Of a DNA stretch of 57,256 nt, positions 24,813 through 32,246 are shown piece after piece (the stretch's first letter is position 1; the number at the start of each line of letters is the position of its first letter). The notes under the pieces are model-generated. The model made no database searches. It was not told the origin of the DNA and saw only the letters and a list, made by a program, of their open reading frames with translations. The DNA comes from Chersky-840 sp035532735 (GTDB lineage: Bacteria; Actinomycetota; Acidimicrobiia; Acidimicrobiales; UBA8190). The DNA lies in contig DATKQM010000008.1 of assembly GCA_035532735.1 (NCBI GenBank), positions 1 to 57,256 on the forward strand, read 5' to 3'. A program made the position numbers and the translations under genes.

Positions 24813-26102
24813 TTGAGCGAGACCTTCGACCCGGACGCGACGCCGGAACCTCCAGAGACACCGGGGGAACCGGAGCAGCGCCCTGCGTCGGACCCGACCG
24901 CGCCCCTCACCCCTGATCCGGCAACGGGGTGGTCGCCACCGGGCCCGTCGCAACCGTGGGACGGTGGCGGCCAATGGAGCCCGGGGCAATGGGGTGGGCC
25001 CCCTATCTGGTTGCCGCCTCATCAACCGGTCCGGAACCGTCCTCTGCACATCATCGCGGTGGCGGCCCTGGTCGCCATCGTCGCCCTGCTCGGTGTGGCG
25101 GTGGGCCGCAAGACCATCCAGAACCAGGTCGGGAACGGGTCGCCTCTGGTCACCTTGGCCCCGTCGGGCGCGGCGGAGACCGGCACCGTGGCCTCGGAGG
25201 TGGATCCCGGCGTCGTCGACATCACCACCCGGCTCGGCTTCTCCGGTGGTGAGGCGGCGGGTACCGGCATGGTCCTCAACACCTTCGGTGACGTCCTCAC
25301 CAACAACCACGTCATCGACGGTGCCACCAGCATCACCGTGACCGACGTCGGGAACGGGGAGACCTACACCGGTGAGGTGGTCGGCACCGACAAGACCCAG
25401 GACATCGCCGTGTTGAAGCTCGTCGGCGCCACGGGCCTTCGGACCGTGGCCATCGGGAACTCCTCGAACCTGGAGGTGGGTAACGCCGTGACCGCCGTCG
25501 GGAACGCCGGTGGGGTGGGGGGCACACCCAGCGCGGCGGACGGCCACGTCACCGATCTCGACCAGGCCATCACGGCCAGCGACCAGTCCGACAACACCAA
25601 CGAGCAACTCACCGGGCTGATCGAGACCGATGCCTCGTTGAAGCCTGGCGACTCGGGCGGACCGTTGGTGAATTCGGCGGGCCTCGTCATGGGCATCGAC
25701 ACCGCCGCATCGAGCGGGTTCCAGTTCCAGGCGGGAACCCAGGGATTCGCCATCCCCATCAACCAGGCCATGGCCATCGCCAGACAGATCCTGTCGGGAC
25801 AGGGATCCGACACCATCCATATCGGGGCCGCGGCGCTCATCGGTGTCCTCGTCGACAACGCCCCGGTCAACGGCGGGGCCCATGTCGTCACGGTCGAGAC
25901 CGGGACCCCCGCCGACAACGCCGGCCTCGTCCCCGGGGACGTGATCAATTCGCTCGCCGGGCAGGCCGTGACGAGCGCCACGTCACTCACCAACCTGATG
26001 GAACGACATCACCCGGGACAGAGGGTCCAACTGGGTTGGGTCGACACCTCGGGCCAACAACAGAGCACCCAGGTACAGCTGGCCCCGGGGCCCGCCACCT
26101 GA
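24813..26102 (+). CDS. HtrA/DegP-like membrane-anchored serine protease with PDZ domain
   Basis: 429 residues. A cytoplasmic Pro/Asp-rich tail (1-75) precedes one membrane helix (about 78-98). The trypsin-like domain has His166 (TNNHVIDG), Asp197 (TQDIAVLKL) and Ser281 (KPGDSGGPL). A PDZ domain (about 335-429) ends the protein. This is the actinobacterial PepD/MarP-like layout with the protease outside the membrane, acting in envelope protein quality control. TTG at 24813 has AGGAGGGG just upstream. The hydrolase gene follows after 14 bp. Confidence 0.93.
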   Translation: MSETFDPDATPEPPETPGEPEQRPASDPTAPLTPDPATGWSPPGPSQPWDGGGQWSPGQWGGPPIWLPPHQPVRNRPLHIIAVAALVAIVALLGVAVGRKTIQNQVGNGSPLVTLAPSGAAETGTVASEVDPGVVDITTRLGFSGGEAAGTGMVLNTFGDVLTNNHVIDGATSITVTDVGNGETYTGEVVGTDKTQDIAVLKLVGATGLRTVAIGNSSNLEVGNAVTAVGNAGGVGGTPSAADGHVTDLDQAITASDQSDNTNEQLTGLIETDASLKPGDSGGPLVNSAGLVMGIDTAASSGFQFQAGTQGFAIPINQAMAIARQILSGQGSDTIHIGAAALIGVLVDNAPVNGGAHVVTVETGTPADNAGLVPGDVINSLAGQAVTSATSLTNLMERHHPGQRVQLGWVDTSGQQQSTQVQLAPGPAT

Positions 26103-26116
26103 CACAGGTCACACCG

Positions 26117-26734
26117 GTGCCGAGCACTCCGAAGACGGGCCCGGCCACGCCCCCCAAGACGAGACGGCGGGGCGTGGCCGGTCTCGTCCTCGCTCCCGGT
26201 GCCAGCGCAGGGCGCGACCAACCCGCGCTCGTCGCCATCGACGATGCCGTGTCGGTGTCGGGCGTTGCGGTGGAGCGGGTCGACTTCCCCTACCGGTTGG
26301 CCGGCCGGCGCGCGCCGGACAAGGCTCCGGTCCTCATCGCCACGGTGGTCGAGGCGGCGCAATCCCTGGCGGAGACACTGCGTGTCGCGCCGCGTCGGAT
26401 CGCGCTGGGAGGACGGTCGATGGGTGGGCGGATGTGCTCGATGGCTGTCGCCGACGGTCTCGCCGCCGCGGCCCTCGTCCTCGTCAGCTATCCCCTGCAC
26501 CCACCGGGCCGACTCGACCGACTCCGGACCGAACATTTCCCCGCCCTCGACCTGCCCTGTCTCTTCGTGTCAGGCACCCGCGACACCTTCGGGTCCCGCC
26601 AAGAGCTCGAGGCAGCTACGGCCGCGATCCTCGGGCCTGTGACCCATGTCTGGATCGAAGCTGGGGATCACGGACTACGGGGGAAGGACTCCCAGGTGGC
26701 AGCGGTCGTCAACGACTGGATCCTCGGTCTGTGA
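26117..26734 (+). CDS. Alpha/beta hydrolase of the KANL3/Tex30 family
   Basis: 205 residues. The nucleophile elbow is LGGRSMGGRM, the acid is in LFVSGTRDTF and the catalytic His in IEAGDHGL, so the triad is complete. GAVLVLAPGA-like start (GLVLAPGASAGRDQPAL) matches the KANL3/Tex30-like dienelactone-hydrolase relatives. GTG at 26117 is the first in-frame start after the HtrA stop. Substrate unknown. A long imperfect palindrome follows the stop codon. Confidence 0.85.
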   Translation: MPSTPKTGPATPPKTRRRGVAGLVLAPGASAGRDQPALVAIDDAVSVSGVAVERVDFPYRLAGRRAPDKAPVLIATVVEAAQSLAETLRVAPRRIALGGRSMGGRMCSMAVADGLAAAALVLVSYPLHPPGRLDRLRTEHFPALDLPCLFVSGTRDTFGSRQELEAATAAILGPVTHVWIEAGDHGLRGKDSQVAAVVNDWILGL

Positions 26735-26760
26735 AGGTGTGAAGTGAATTGTGGTCCAAC

Positions 26761-26801
26761 CGGGGCTTCATCGGCCCTCCCGGGACGCCGATGAAACCTC
26801 G
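26761..26801. repeat. Long imperfect palindrome between the hydrolase and LysM genes
   Basis: Arms 26761-26775 and 26787-26801 pair over 15 bp with one mismatch and one G-T pair, around an 11-nt loop that itself contains TCCCGGGA. It lies 27 bp after the hydrolase stop and ends just before the ATG used for the LysM gene. It could be a terminator for the hydrolase operon (no T-run) or a translational control hairpin of the LysM gene. Confidence 0.75.
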
Positions 26802-27815
26802 ATGGGTCGAAGCCAGACAGGTCCCGACACGATCCCCGACCGTGGCCAGTTTCCCAATCGTCGTCCCCGGCACGCCCGATGGCGCGCCCGATGGCGCGGC
26901 CGATCGCGGTCGCAGATCAGGGGGCTCTTCTCGGTCCTGACCGTCATGGTCGTGGGACCCGTCCTCCTCATGGTCTGGCTGACCGGCGCGGGGAGCGCCG
27001 ACGCGGCCTTGGCGGCCACGACCACGGTGCGCCCCGGCGACACCTTGAGCGCCATCGCGGCGCGTTACGGCACCACCGTCTCGGCCTTGGCGGCGGCCAA
27101 CGGGATCACGAATCCGAACCAGATCTACGCCGGTGACACCATCCAGATCCCCGGTCCCCCCGGTCCGCCCGCTCCCCCGGCCGCCGCGGTGGCGCCCGCC
27201 AACGCGACGGTCGTGGTGCGCAGAGGCGACACGCTGAGCTCCATCGCGGCGCGCTACCAGACGACGGTCGCCGCGCTGGTCTCGACCAACAAGATCTCCA
27301 ATCCCAACGTCGTGTTCGCCGGAGCCCGTCTCTCGTTGCCGGGGTCGGCCTTGCCGCCGGGTTGGGGCCCCGGTGGGCCGCTCCCCGCCGCGCTCCTGGC
27401 CCACCCCGATCGGTTGGCACTCCGGCCCGCCTTCGTGAGCGCGGCCGACGCGTCGGGGGTGGCGGTGAGCCTTCTCGAAGCCCTGTGCTGGTGGGAGTCG
27501 GGATGGCAGCCCGACGCCACCTCGACGTCCGGTGCCATCGGGCTGTGTCAGCTCGAGCCTTCCACCGTGACCTACGCGCAGACGGTCCTCTTGCACAACC
27601 CCGGCCTCGACCCCCACGTCGCGACCGACAACATCGCCATGGCGGCCGCCTACCTCCACGACCTGACGGTCCGTGACGGCGGCAATGTCCACACCGCGGT
27701 GGCCGGGTACTACCAGGGTCTCAAATCCGTGCAGGCGAGAGGAATGCTGGCGTCGACGTCGAACTACGTCACCGGCATCTTCAACTACGCGGCGATCTTC
27801 GCCCGGGCCGGCTGA
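26802..27815 (+). CDS. LysM-domain lytic transglycosylase-like cell-wall protein
   Basis: About 337 residues. A very basic N-terminus (RRPRHARWRARWRG) precedes a hydrophobic signal/anchor (LFSVLTVMVVGPVLLMVWL). Two LysM peptidoglycan-binding domains follow (VRPGDTLSAIAARYGT and VRRGDTLSSIAARYQT), separated by a Pro-rich linker. The C-terminal domain has the lysozyme/SLT pattern with Glu in LCWWESGWQP and GAIGLCQLEPSTV, so it should cleave peptidoglycan. ATG at 26802 avoids reading through the palindrome; GTG at 26751 would add 17 residues. Start uncertain. Confidence 0.85.
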   Translation: MGRSQTGPDTIPDRGQFPNRRPRHARWRARWRGRSRSQIRGLFSVLTVMVVGPVLLMVWLTGAGSADAALAATTTVRPGDTLSAIAARYGTTVSALAAANGITNPNQIYAGDTIQIPGPPGPPAPPAAAVAPANATVVVRRGDTLSSIAARYQTTVAALVSTNKISNPNVVFAGARLSLPGSALPPGWGPGGPLPAALLAHPDRLALRPAFVSAADASGVAVSLLEALCWWESGWQPDATSTSGAIGLCQLEPSTVTYAQTVLLHNPGLDPHVATDNIAMAAAYLHDLTVRDGGNVHTAVAGYYQGLKSVQARGMLASTSNYVTGIFNYAAIFARAG

Positions 27816-27847
27816 GGACACCCCGAGCCGCCTCGATCTACTCTCGC

Positions 27848-27853
27848 TACTCT
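27848..27853 (+). promoter_or_regulatory. Leaderless -10 element of the second Rieske gene
   Basis: TACTCT, then six bases, then the ATG at 27860. A near copy (TACTCT at 27838-27843 region: CTACTCTCGCTACTCTCG) lies ten bases upstream, so the hexamer is duplicated. Confidence 0.65.
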
Positions 27854-27859
27854 CGTCGG

Positions 27860-29101
27860 ATGGCAGATCCGGGAGATGTGGCTCCGCTCCCCGCCGAGGG
27901 CTTGGCCGCCGCCCTCCGGCCTTTCGGAGAGAGCCGGTTGTTGCCTCGGGCCGCCTATGTCGACGAAGCGGTGTTCGACTGGGAGCAACGCCATTTCTTC
28001 CGGGGCGGGTGGACGGCGGTGGGACGAAGTGAGGACGTCTCCCGTGTCGGTGACCAACGGGCCGAGTCGGTCGGAGGCGGCGGGGTCTTGCTCGTCCGGG
28101 GCCAGGACCGACGACTCCGGGCCTTCGCCAACACCTGTCGGCACCGGGGACACGAGTTGCTCCCCTGCGGAGAGTCCCGCAACCTCCAGGTCGTCGTGTG
28201 CCCCTATCACTCGTGGTCGTATCGGCTCGACGGTTCGTTGCGTCACGCCCCGCGCTTCGACGAGTGGGCCACGTTCGCCCCCGAAGAGAACGGTCTCGTG
28301 GAACTGCCCGCCGAGGAACGGCACGGTCTGGTCTTCGTGGCGGCTTCAGGCCCGACCACGAACCTCCTGTCCCTGGACCAACATCTCGCCGGGCTCGACG
28401 AGCTCGTCGATGGGTATGAGCCCGAGCGCCTGCGGGTGGCGGCCGAACAGGACTACGTCGTCGAAGCCAATTGGAAGGTCGTGATCGAGAATTACCAGGA
28501 GTGCTACCACTGTCCGATGATCCATCCCGAGCTGTGTGCGGTGAGCCCGCCGCGCAGCGGGGAGAACTATCCCGTGCCCGCCACCACCGGCGACACCCCC
28601 GCCACCACCGGCGACACCGACACCAGACCCGGTGCCTGGATCGGCGGGTGGATGGCGCTGCGCGAGGGAGCCGAGACGATGTCGCTCAGCGGGAAGAGCG
28701 GCGGCACGGTGTTGCGGGGACTCGACGGTCGAGGTCGGCGCGAGGTGATCTATCTCGTGTTGTTCCCGAACGTCTTACTGAGCCTGCACCCCGATTACGT
28801 GATGACCCACTTCCTCACACCGCTGCAGCCCGGTCGTACCCGGGTCCGGTGCAGTTGGTCGTTCTCCCCCGAAGACCTCGAGGGGCCCGGGTTCGACGCC
28901 GTCTACGCGTCGGACTTCTGGGACATCACCAATCGTCAGGACTTCTCGGCGTGCGAGTCGGTCCAACGGGGCCTCGGCTCCGAGCACTGGGTACCTGGGC
29001 AGCTCGGACCAGATGAGGACGGGGTGTATCAGTTCGTGACCATGGTGGCGCGGGCCTACCGGGGCTCGACGGTGATGGCAGGCGGACTTCGAGGCGCCTG
29101 A
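27860..29101 (+). CDS. Rieske non-heme iron oxygenase, alpha subunit type
   Basis: 413 residues. The [2Fe-2S] site is CRHRGHELLPC...CPYHSWSY and the iron site is in ENYQECYHCPMIHPE, the choline/carnitine monooxygenase-like variety of the family. The segment PATTGDTPATTGDTDT comes from a 21-bp duplication at 28580-28618 and sits in a loop after the iron ligands. It likely demethylates or hydroxylates a small or aromatic substrate with an external reductase. Start fixed by the leaderless hexamer. The mscR gene follows 101 bp later with its own RBS. Confidence 0.9.
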   Translation: MADPGDVAPLPAEGLAAALRPFGESRLLPRAAYVDEAVFDWEQRHFFRGGWTAVGRSEDVSRVGDQRAESVGGGGVLLVRGQDRRLRAFANTCRHRGHELLPCGESRNLQVVVCPYHSWSYRLDGSLRHAPRFDEWATFAPEENGLVELPAEERHGLVFVAASGPTTNLLSLDQHLAGLDELVDGYEPERLRVAAEQDYVVEANWKVVIENYQECYHCPMIHPELCAVSPPRSGENYPVPATTGDTPATTGDTDTRPGAWIGGWMALREGAETMSLSGKSGGTVLRGLDGRGRREVIYLVLFPNVLLSLHPDYVMTHFLTPLQPGRTRVRCSWSFSPEDLEGPGFDAVYASDFWDITNRQDFSACESVQRGLGSEHWVPGQLGPDEDGVYQFVTMVARAYRGSTVMAGGLRGA

Positions 29102-29165
29102 GCGGCGCCCGATCCCTCGTCCTGACCGCGGCGTGCGCCCCGGGGTGCTGCCAGCGGGATCGTCC

Positions 29166-29171
29166 GGTACC
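29166..29171 (+). promoter_or_regulatory. Possible -10 element of mscR
   Basis: GGTACCTTCACG contains TACCTT about 31 nt before the ATG of mscR. Unlike the leaderless genes nearby, mscR has a clear ribosome-binding site (GAGGAGGAG at 29188-29196), so a short leader is expected. Confidence 0.4.
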
Positions 29172-29202
29172 TTCACGCCCGAGGCTCGAGGAGGAGAAAC
29201 CG

Positions 29203-30294
29203 ATGGCGCACGAGGTGCGGGGCGTGGTGGCACGGTCCAAGGGCCAAGCTGTATCTCTCGAGACCGTCCTCGTCCCCGACCCCGGTCCGGGTGAGGCGGT
29301 CGTGGGGGTCCAGGCGTGCGGGGTCTGTCACACCGACCTCCACTACCGCGACGGGGGCATCAACGACGACTTCCCCTTCCTCCTCGGCCACGAGGCCGCC
29401 GGCGTGGTGGAGTCGGTCGGCCCCGATGTCACGTCGGTGACCCCGGGCGACTTCGTCATCCTCAATTGGCGGGCGGTGTGCGGGGAGTGCCGGTCGTGTC
29501 GGCGGGGCCGGCCCTGGTACTGCTTCTCCACCCACAACGCCACCCAGAAGATGACCCTGGCCGACGGCACCGCCCTCTCCCCCGCGCTCGGCATCGGGGC
29601 CTTCGCCGAGAAGACCCTCGTGGCCGCGGGTCAGTGCACCAAGGTCGACTCCCGGGCGCGGCCCGAGGCGGCCGGGTTGCTCGGTTGCGGCGTGATGGCC
29701 GGCCTCGGGGCGGCCATGTTCACCGGCGAGGTGGGCCTCGGCGACTCGGTGGCGGTCTTCGGCTGCGGTGGGGTGGGCTGCGCGGCGGTGGCGGGCTCGG
29801 TCCTGGCGGGCGCGTCGCAGGTGATCGCCGTGGACCTCGACCCCAAGAAGCTCGAGCTGGCCCGACGGTTCGGCGCCACCCACGGGGTGAACGCGTCCGA
29901 GGGGGACCCGGTGGAGAAGGTGCGCGAGCTCACGGGCGGCAACGGAGCCGATGTCTGCATCGAGGCGGTGGGAAACCCCACGGTGATGGAACAGGCCTTC
30001 TTCGCCCGGGACCTGGCCGGGACCCTCGTCCAGGTGGGCGTGCCCACCCCCGACATGCGGATCGACCTCCCCATGATCGAGTTCTTCGGGCGGGGTGGAC
30101 GGCTCAAGCCCAGCTGGTACGGGGACTGCCTGCCGTCGCGCCACTTCCCGATGCTGATCGACCTCTATCTCCAGGGACGGCTCGACCTCGACGGGTTCGT
30201 ATCCGAGACGATCCCCCTCGAAGGCGTAGAGGATGCCTTCCACCGGATGGAACGTGGCGAGGTGCTGCGGTCGGTCGTCGTGATCGGCCCTTGA
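29203..30294 (+). CDS. mscR: S-(hydroxymethyl)mycothiol dehydrogenase (class III-like zinc alcohol dehydrogenase)
   Basis: 363 residues. The opening RGVVARSKGQAVSLETV and the invariant CGVCHTDLHYRDGGIND strongly match MscR. Catalytic zinc ligands are Cys42 and His63 (GHE); structural zinc is bound by Cys93, Cys96, Cys99 and Cys107 (CGECRSC...C). The Rossmann motif is GCGGVGCAAV. It oxidises the formaldehyde-mycothiol adduct (and nitrosomycothiol), which implies the organism makes mycothiol. In mycobacteria an MBL-fold gene follows; here only a deleted remnant does. Confidence 0.92.
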   Translation: MAHEVRGVVARSKGQAVSLETVLVPDPGPGEAVVGVQACGVCHTDLHYRDGGINDDFPFLLGHEAAGVVESVGPDVTSVTPGDFVILNWRAVCGECRSCRRGRPWYCFSTHNATQKMTLADGTALSPALGIGAFAEKTLVAAGQCTKVDSRARPEAAGLLGCGVMAGLGAAMFTGEVGLGDSVAVFGCGGVGCAAVAGSVLAGASQVIAVDLDPKKLELARRFGATHGVNASEGDPVEKVRELTGGNGADVCIEAVGNPTVMEQAFFARDLAGTLVQVGVPTPDMRIDLPMIEFFGRGGRLKPSWYGDCLPSRHFPMLIDLYLQGRLDLDGFVSETIPLEGVEDAFHRMERGEVLRSVVVIGP

Positions 30295-30522
30295 GGGTCG
30301 TGCGGCGAGGAGCTCCTCGTGGGTGAGCATCGTCTGTCGGTCATCCACACCCCGGGCCACTCGCCGGGCGGGATCTGCCTCTTCCCGACCATCATCGAGT
30401 CGATCCGGACGCGACTGCTCGGCCTTCCCGGTTCCACCAGGGTCCACCCCGGCCACGGTGCGGACACCACCATCGGCGCCGAAGCACCCCACCTCGACGA
30501 GTGGCTCGCCCGGGGCCACTGA
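30295..30522 (+). pseudogene. Remnant of MBL-fold hydrolase gene after mscR
   Basis: The frame directly after the mscR stop reads GEELLVGEHRLSVIHTPGHS, then GGICLFPTIIESIRTRLLGL, and ends with STRVHPGHGADTTIGAE and HLDEWLARGH. These are pieces of a metallo-beta-lactamase-fold thioesterase: the HTPGHS and VHPGHG metal-binding segments. The first third, including the HxHxDH motif, is missing, and about 30 residues with the SGDTLF segment are missing between ICL and FPTII. The two losses leave a 67-codon open frame from GTG 30319. Such an enzyme normally accompanies mscR, so this is a decayed partner. Confidence 0.75.
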
Positions 30523-30606
30523 GTACGAGGAGCCAGGGAGTGGGAGATGCAGGCGGGGCCCGGCGGCTCGAAGGTGCGGGGATCTTCAGGGCACCGGGAC
30601 AGGGCA

Positions 30607-30621
30607 CCACCCATTGGGTGG
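30607..30621. terminator. Small perfect hairpin downstream of the mscR region
   Basis: CCACCC and GGGTGG pair perfectly around an ATT loop. There is no T-run, so intrinsic termination is only possible, not established. Confidence 0.35.
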
Positions 30622-30733
30622 AGCACATGCGCACCCAGGCACGGCAGCGGTTGCGCCCTGTAGCACCTGTGACTAGGGAGAACTTGCGTCCCGTGGCGGT
30701 CAGTTGCGAGGTGTTGCGGAGTGTTTCTAGGGG

Positions 30734-30758
30734 CATTTCTAGGGCGGCCCTAGAAATG
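30734..30758. repeat. Perfect 11-bp inverted repeat with an extra direct half-site
   Basis: CATTTCTAGGG (30734-30744) and CCCTAGAAATG (30748-30758) are perfect inverses around CGG. A further direct half-site TTTCTAGGGG lies at 30723-30732. It is 31 bp beyond the stop of the 55-residue minus-strand gene. It may be a bidirectional terminator, an operator for a dimeric protein, or a recombination site at the island edge. Confidence 0.85.
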
Positions 30759-30789
30759 GGCGTCTGCTAAAGCCGACGCACGGTAGGGA

Positions 30790-30957
30790 CTACGCCTCGT
30801 CGTCCAGCAACTTCCGCAGTTCGTACTTCAGCCTCCAGAGTCGCCGCTGGACGTCCTGTAGCTCGGAGAGCAGGGCCATCGCCTCTTCCCGATCGAGCGC
30901 TGGCGACCGAGGGTTCGCCATAGCGATCGATCGCCTCAGGGATTCCAACTCGGACAT
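30790..30957 (-). CDS. Small helical/coiled-coil protein (55 residues)
   Basis: ATG at 30957 to TAG at 30790. The product opens SELESLRRSIAMANPRSPAL, then a charged helix with heptad-like Leu spacing (ALLSELQDVQRRLWRLKYEL) ending KLLDDEA. Codon use and the coherent amphipathic helix support a real gene. The family is not recognised and no catalytic motif is present; a DNA-mimic, antitoxin-like or adaptor role is conceivable but unproven. An internal ATG (Met13) is an alternative start. It is transcribed away from structured element A. Confidence 0.7.
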   Translation of the reverse strand: MSELESLRRSIAMANPRSPALDREEAMALLSELQDVQRRLWRLKYELRKLLDDEA

Positions 30958-31001
30958 CCGGTCCACACCCTGTGAGAGGTGGATCGCAGCGGAGACGGAG
31001 A

Positions 31002-31112
31002 GGATTTAGACCCTGTTACCGACCGGCTCTGAGTCGGATGATTGTGAGTAGGCGGTGAGGTTGCGGGTGGTCACCCCGAGCCCTTCGGGTCCTGCTCCTT
31101 GCCGCTCTACTC
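31002..31112 (+). ncRNA. Candidate structured RNA element, copy A
   Basis: A conserved 5' segment (31002-31040: GGATTTAG, CCTGTTACC, then hairpin CCGGC-TCTGA-GTCGG) is followed by a nested fold. Outer stem: GAGTAG/GCGG (31046-31055) with CCGC/CTACTC (31102-31112). Inner stem: GCGGG (31063-31067) with CCTGC (31091-31095). Tip hairpin: CCCGA (31075-31079) with TCGGG (31085-31089). The palindrome GGTGGTCACC lies between inner stem and tip. Copy B at 32247 folds the same way despite base changes. It precedes the PNPOx-like gene by 76 bp. Known riboswitch signatures were not recognised. Strand is inferred from the downstream gene. Confidence 0.6.
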
Positions 31113-31188
31113 GTGTTGGAGACGCCGTGAGGATGATCGTGGTACTCGCCGGTCTGGCCTTCGTCCAACCCGTGGAAGAGTGATACCT

Positions 31189-31599
31189 GTGAACGAGAAT
31201 CTGGTCGAACTGTCAGAAGATGAGTGCCTCGATCTGCTCGGCGCCCACTCGGTTGGACGGATCGCCGTTGTCCTTGACAGGCAGCCCCTGATCTTTCCGG
31301 TCAACTACGTCCTCGACGGACGGACCGTGGCCTTCCGAACCGATCCCGGGACCAAGCTCACCGGGGCAACGCTCGGACGGGTGGCCTTTCAGATCGATTC
31401 AAATGACCCGTTGTCCTGGGAGGGGTGGAGCGTGCTCGTAAAGGGCATCGGCACAGACATAACCGATGCTCGTGACGATCGATCCAAGCGCATCTTGTCA
31501 AGCTTGCTCGTACCATGGGCAGGAGGAGCGAAGGAGCACTGGGTCGCTATCGCTTCGCCGGTCTTTACGGGGCGACGCATCGTCCACCGACCTGAATGA
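31189..31599 (+). CDS. Pyridoxamine 5'-phosphate oxidase-like (split-barrel flavin-binding) protein
   Basis: 136 residues. The opening LSEDECLDLLGAHSVGRIAV and PLIFPVNYVLDGRTVAFRTD are typical of the small actinobacterial PNPOx-like/F420- or FMN-binding split-barrel family (Rv1155/nitroreductase-like relatives). It ends EHWVAIASPVFTGRRI. It probably binds a flavin-type cofactor; no substrate can be named. GTG at 31189 has GGAAGAG upstream. Its base composition is lower in GC than flanking operons, fitting the accessory patch. It follows structured element A. Confidence 0.85.
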   Translation: MNENLVELSEDECLDLLGAHSVGRIAVVLDRQPLIFPVNYVLDGRTVAFRTDPGTKLTGATLGRVAFQIDSNDPLSWEGWSVLVKGIGTDITDARDDRSKRILSSLLVPWAGGAKEHWVAIASPVFTGRRIVHRPE

Positions 31600-31718
31600 T
31601 AGCGGTCACTCGCATGGATGCGCCCTCGATCCCTGCCGAATCTGCCCTTTGTTGCAGGGGACTGTCTGAGGTGCAGGGCAGGGCGTTGAACAGTGTCAGG
31701 GGCGAACCTGGCACCGGT

Positions 31719-31904
31719 TCACGCCGGGCCGTGCTTTGAACAGCGGTCCCGGTCCTGCTCATCGGTCGTCCATCCCTTGACCCATGCTCGGTGCTGGATG
31801 ATGTCGTTCACGGGGGGCATCAACCTCTCGATGGGACTGGACACGACCAGGGCGCTCCAGCAGCCGTCGAAGTCGCACAGAATCGCACCTCGATGCAAAG
31901 TCAC
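31719..31904 (-). CDS. Small cysteine-containing protein (61 residues), phage-like zinc-knuckle type
   Basis: From GTG 31904 the product opens VTLHRGAILCDFDGCWSALV, has AWVKGWTTDEQDRD and ends CSKHGPA. Cys-x4-Cys at the start and Cys-x2-His at the end, around a short helix with Trp, match a class of small proteins common in actinobacteria and their phages that likely bind zinc. The GTG is chosen over the longer frame because TACGGT stands exactly 6 nt upstream (leaderless). No neighbour shares its strand closely. Function unknown. Confidence 0.65.
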   Translation of the reverse strand: MTLHRGAILCDFDGCWSALVVSSPIERLMPPVNDIIQHRAWVKGWTTDEQDRDRCSKHGPA

Positions 31905-31910
31905 GGTCTC

Positions 31911-31916
31911 ACCGTA
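31911..31916 (-). promoter_or_regulatory. Leaderless -10 element of the 61-residue gene
   Basis: TACGGT on the minus strand, six bases before the GTG at 31904. It is the main support for this short gene and its start. Confidence 0.6.
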
Positions 31917-32246
31917 GGCACATCGGTAGTCATGCCTGTATATGGAGCGTATGGGCTCGTGTTCGCAACGAGGTACAAGGGACCACCCGTGGCAGTCTGG
32001 GATGCCACGTCGGCAGGCCCAAGTGCTTCTGTACCGTGGCAGGCGGGTGACTCCGGGGGTCGGTGCACCTCCATGGCACCAGGAGTACCCAAAGGGACTG
32101 GCGGGACACGGCGGCATCGCCCCAGACGAGTCGGAATGTGAGAGCCGATGGCGATACCCGTGTCCCGGCCTCCCTGCGTAGTCCTTAGTCAACGTCGTGC
32201 GGATCGGCCTCCATCCATTCGATGATGGTGTGCGGAGAGACTCAGG
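31917..32246. other. Intergenic stretch without a supported gene
   Basis: No open frame with convincing composition or motif is seen on either strand in these 330 bases. Frames that are open here read as low-complexity Arg/Gly/Pro or end without a recognisable start. It separates the 61-residue gene from structured element B. Confidence 0.5.

Noticed and set aside
26735..26801. c-di-AMP (ydaO-type) riboswitch before the LysM gene.
   Set aside because: Common before actinobacterial cell-wall genes, but the region is too short and lacks the conserved segments; only a simple palindrome is present.
30501..30770. An 89-codon plus-strand frame between the MBL remnant and the palindrome.
   Set aside because: It overlaps the remnant, has no recognisable motif or start signal, and ends inside the palindrome region.
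31719..32192. The longer 157-codon version of the small Cys protein.
   Set aside because: The extra N-terminal sequence is low-complexity and the leaderless hexamer places the start at 31904.
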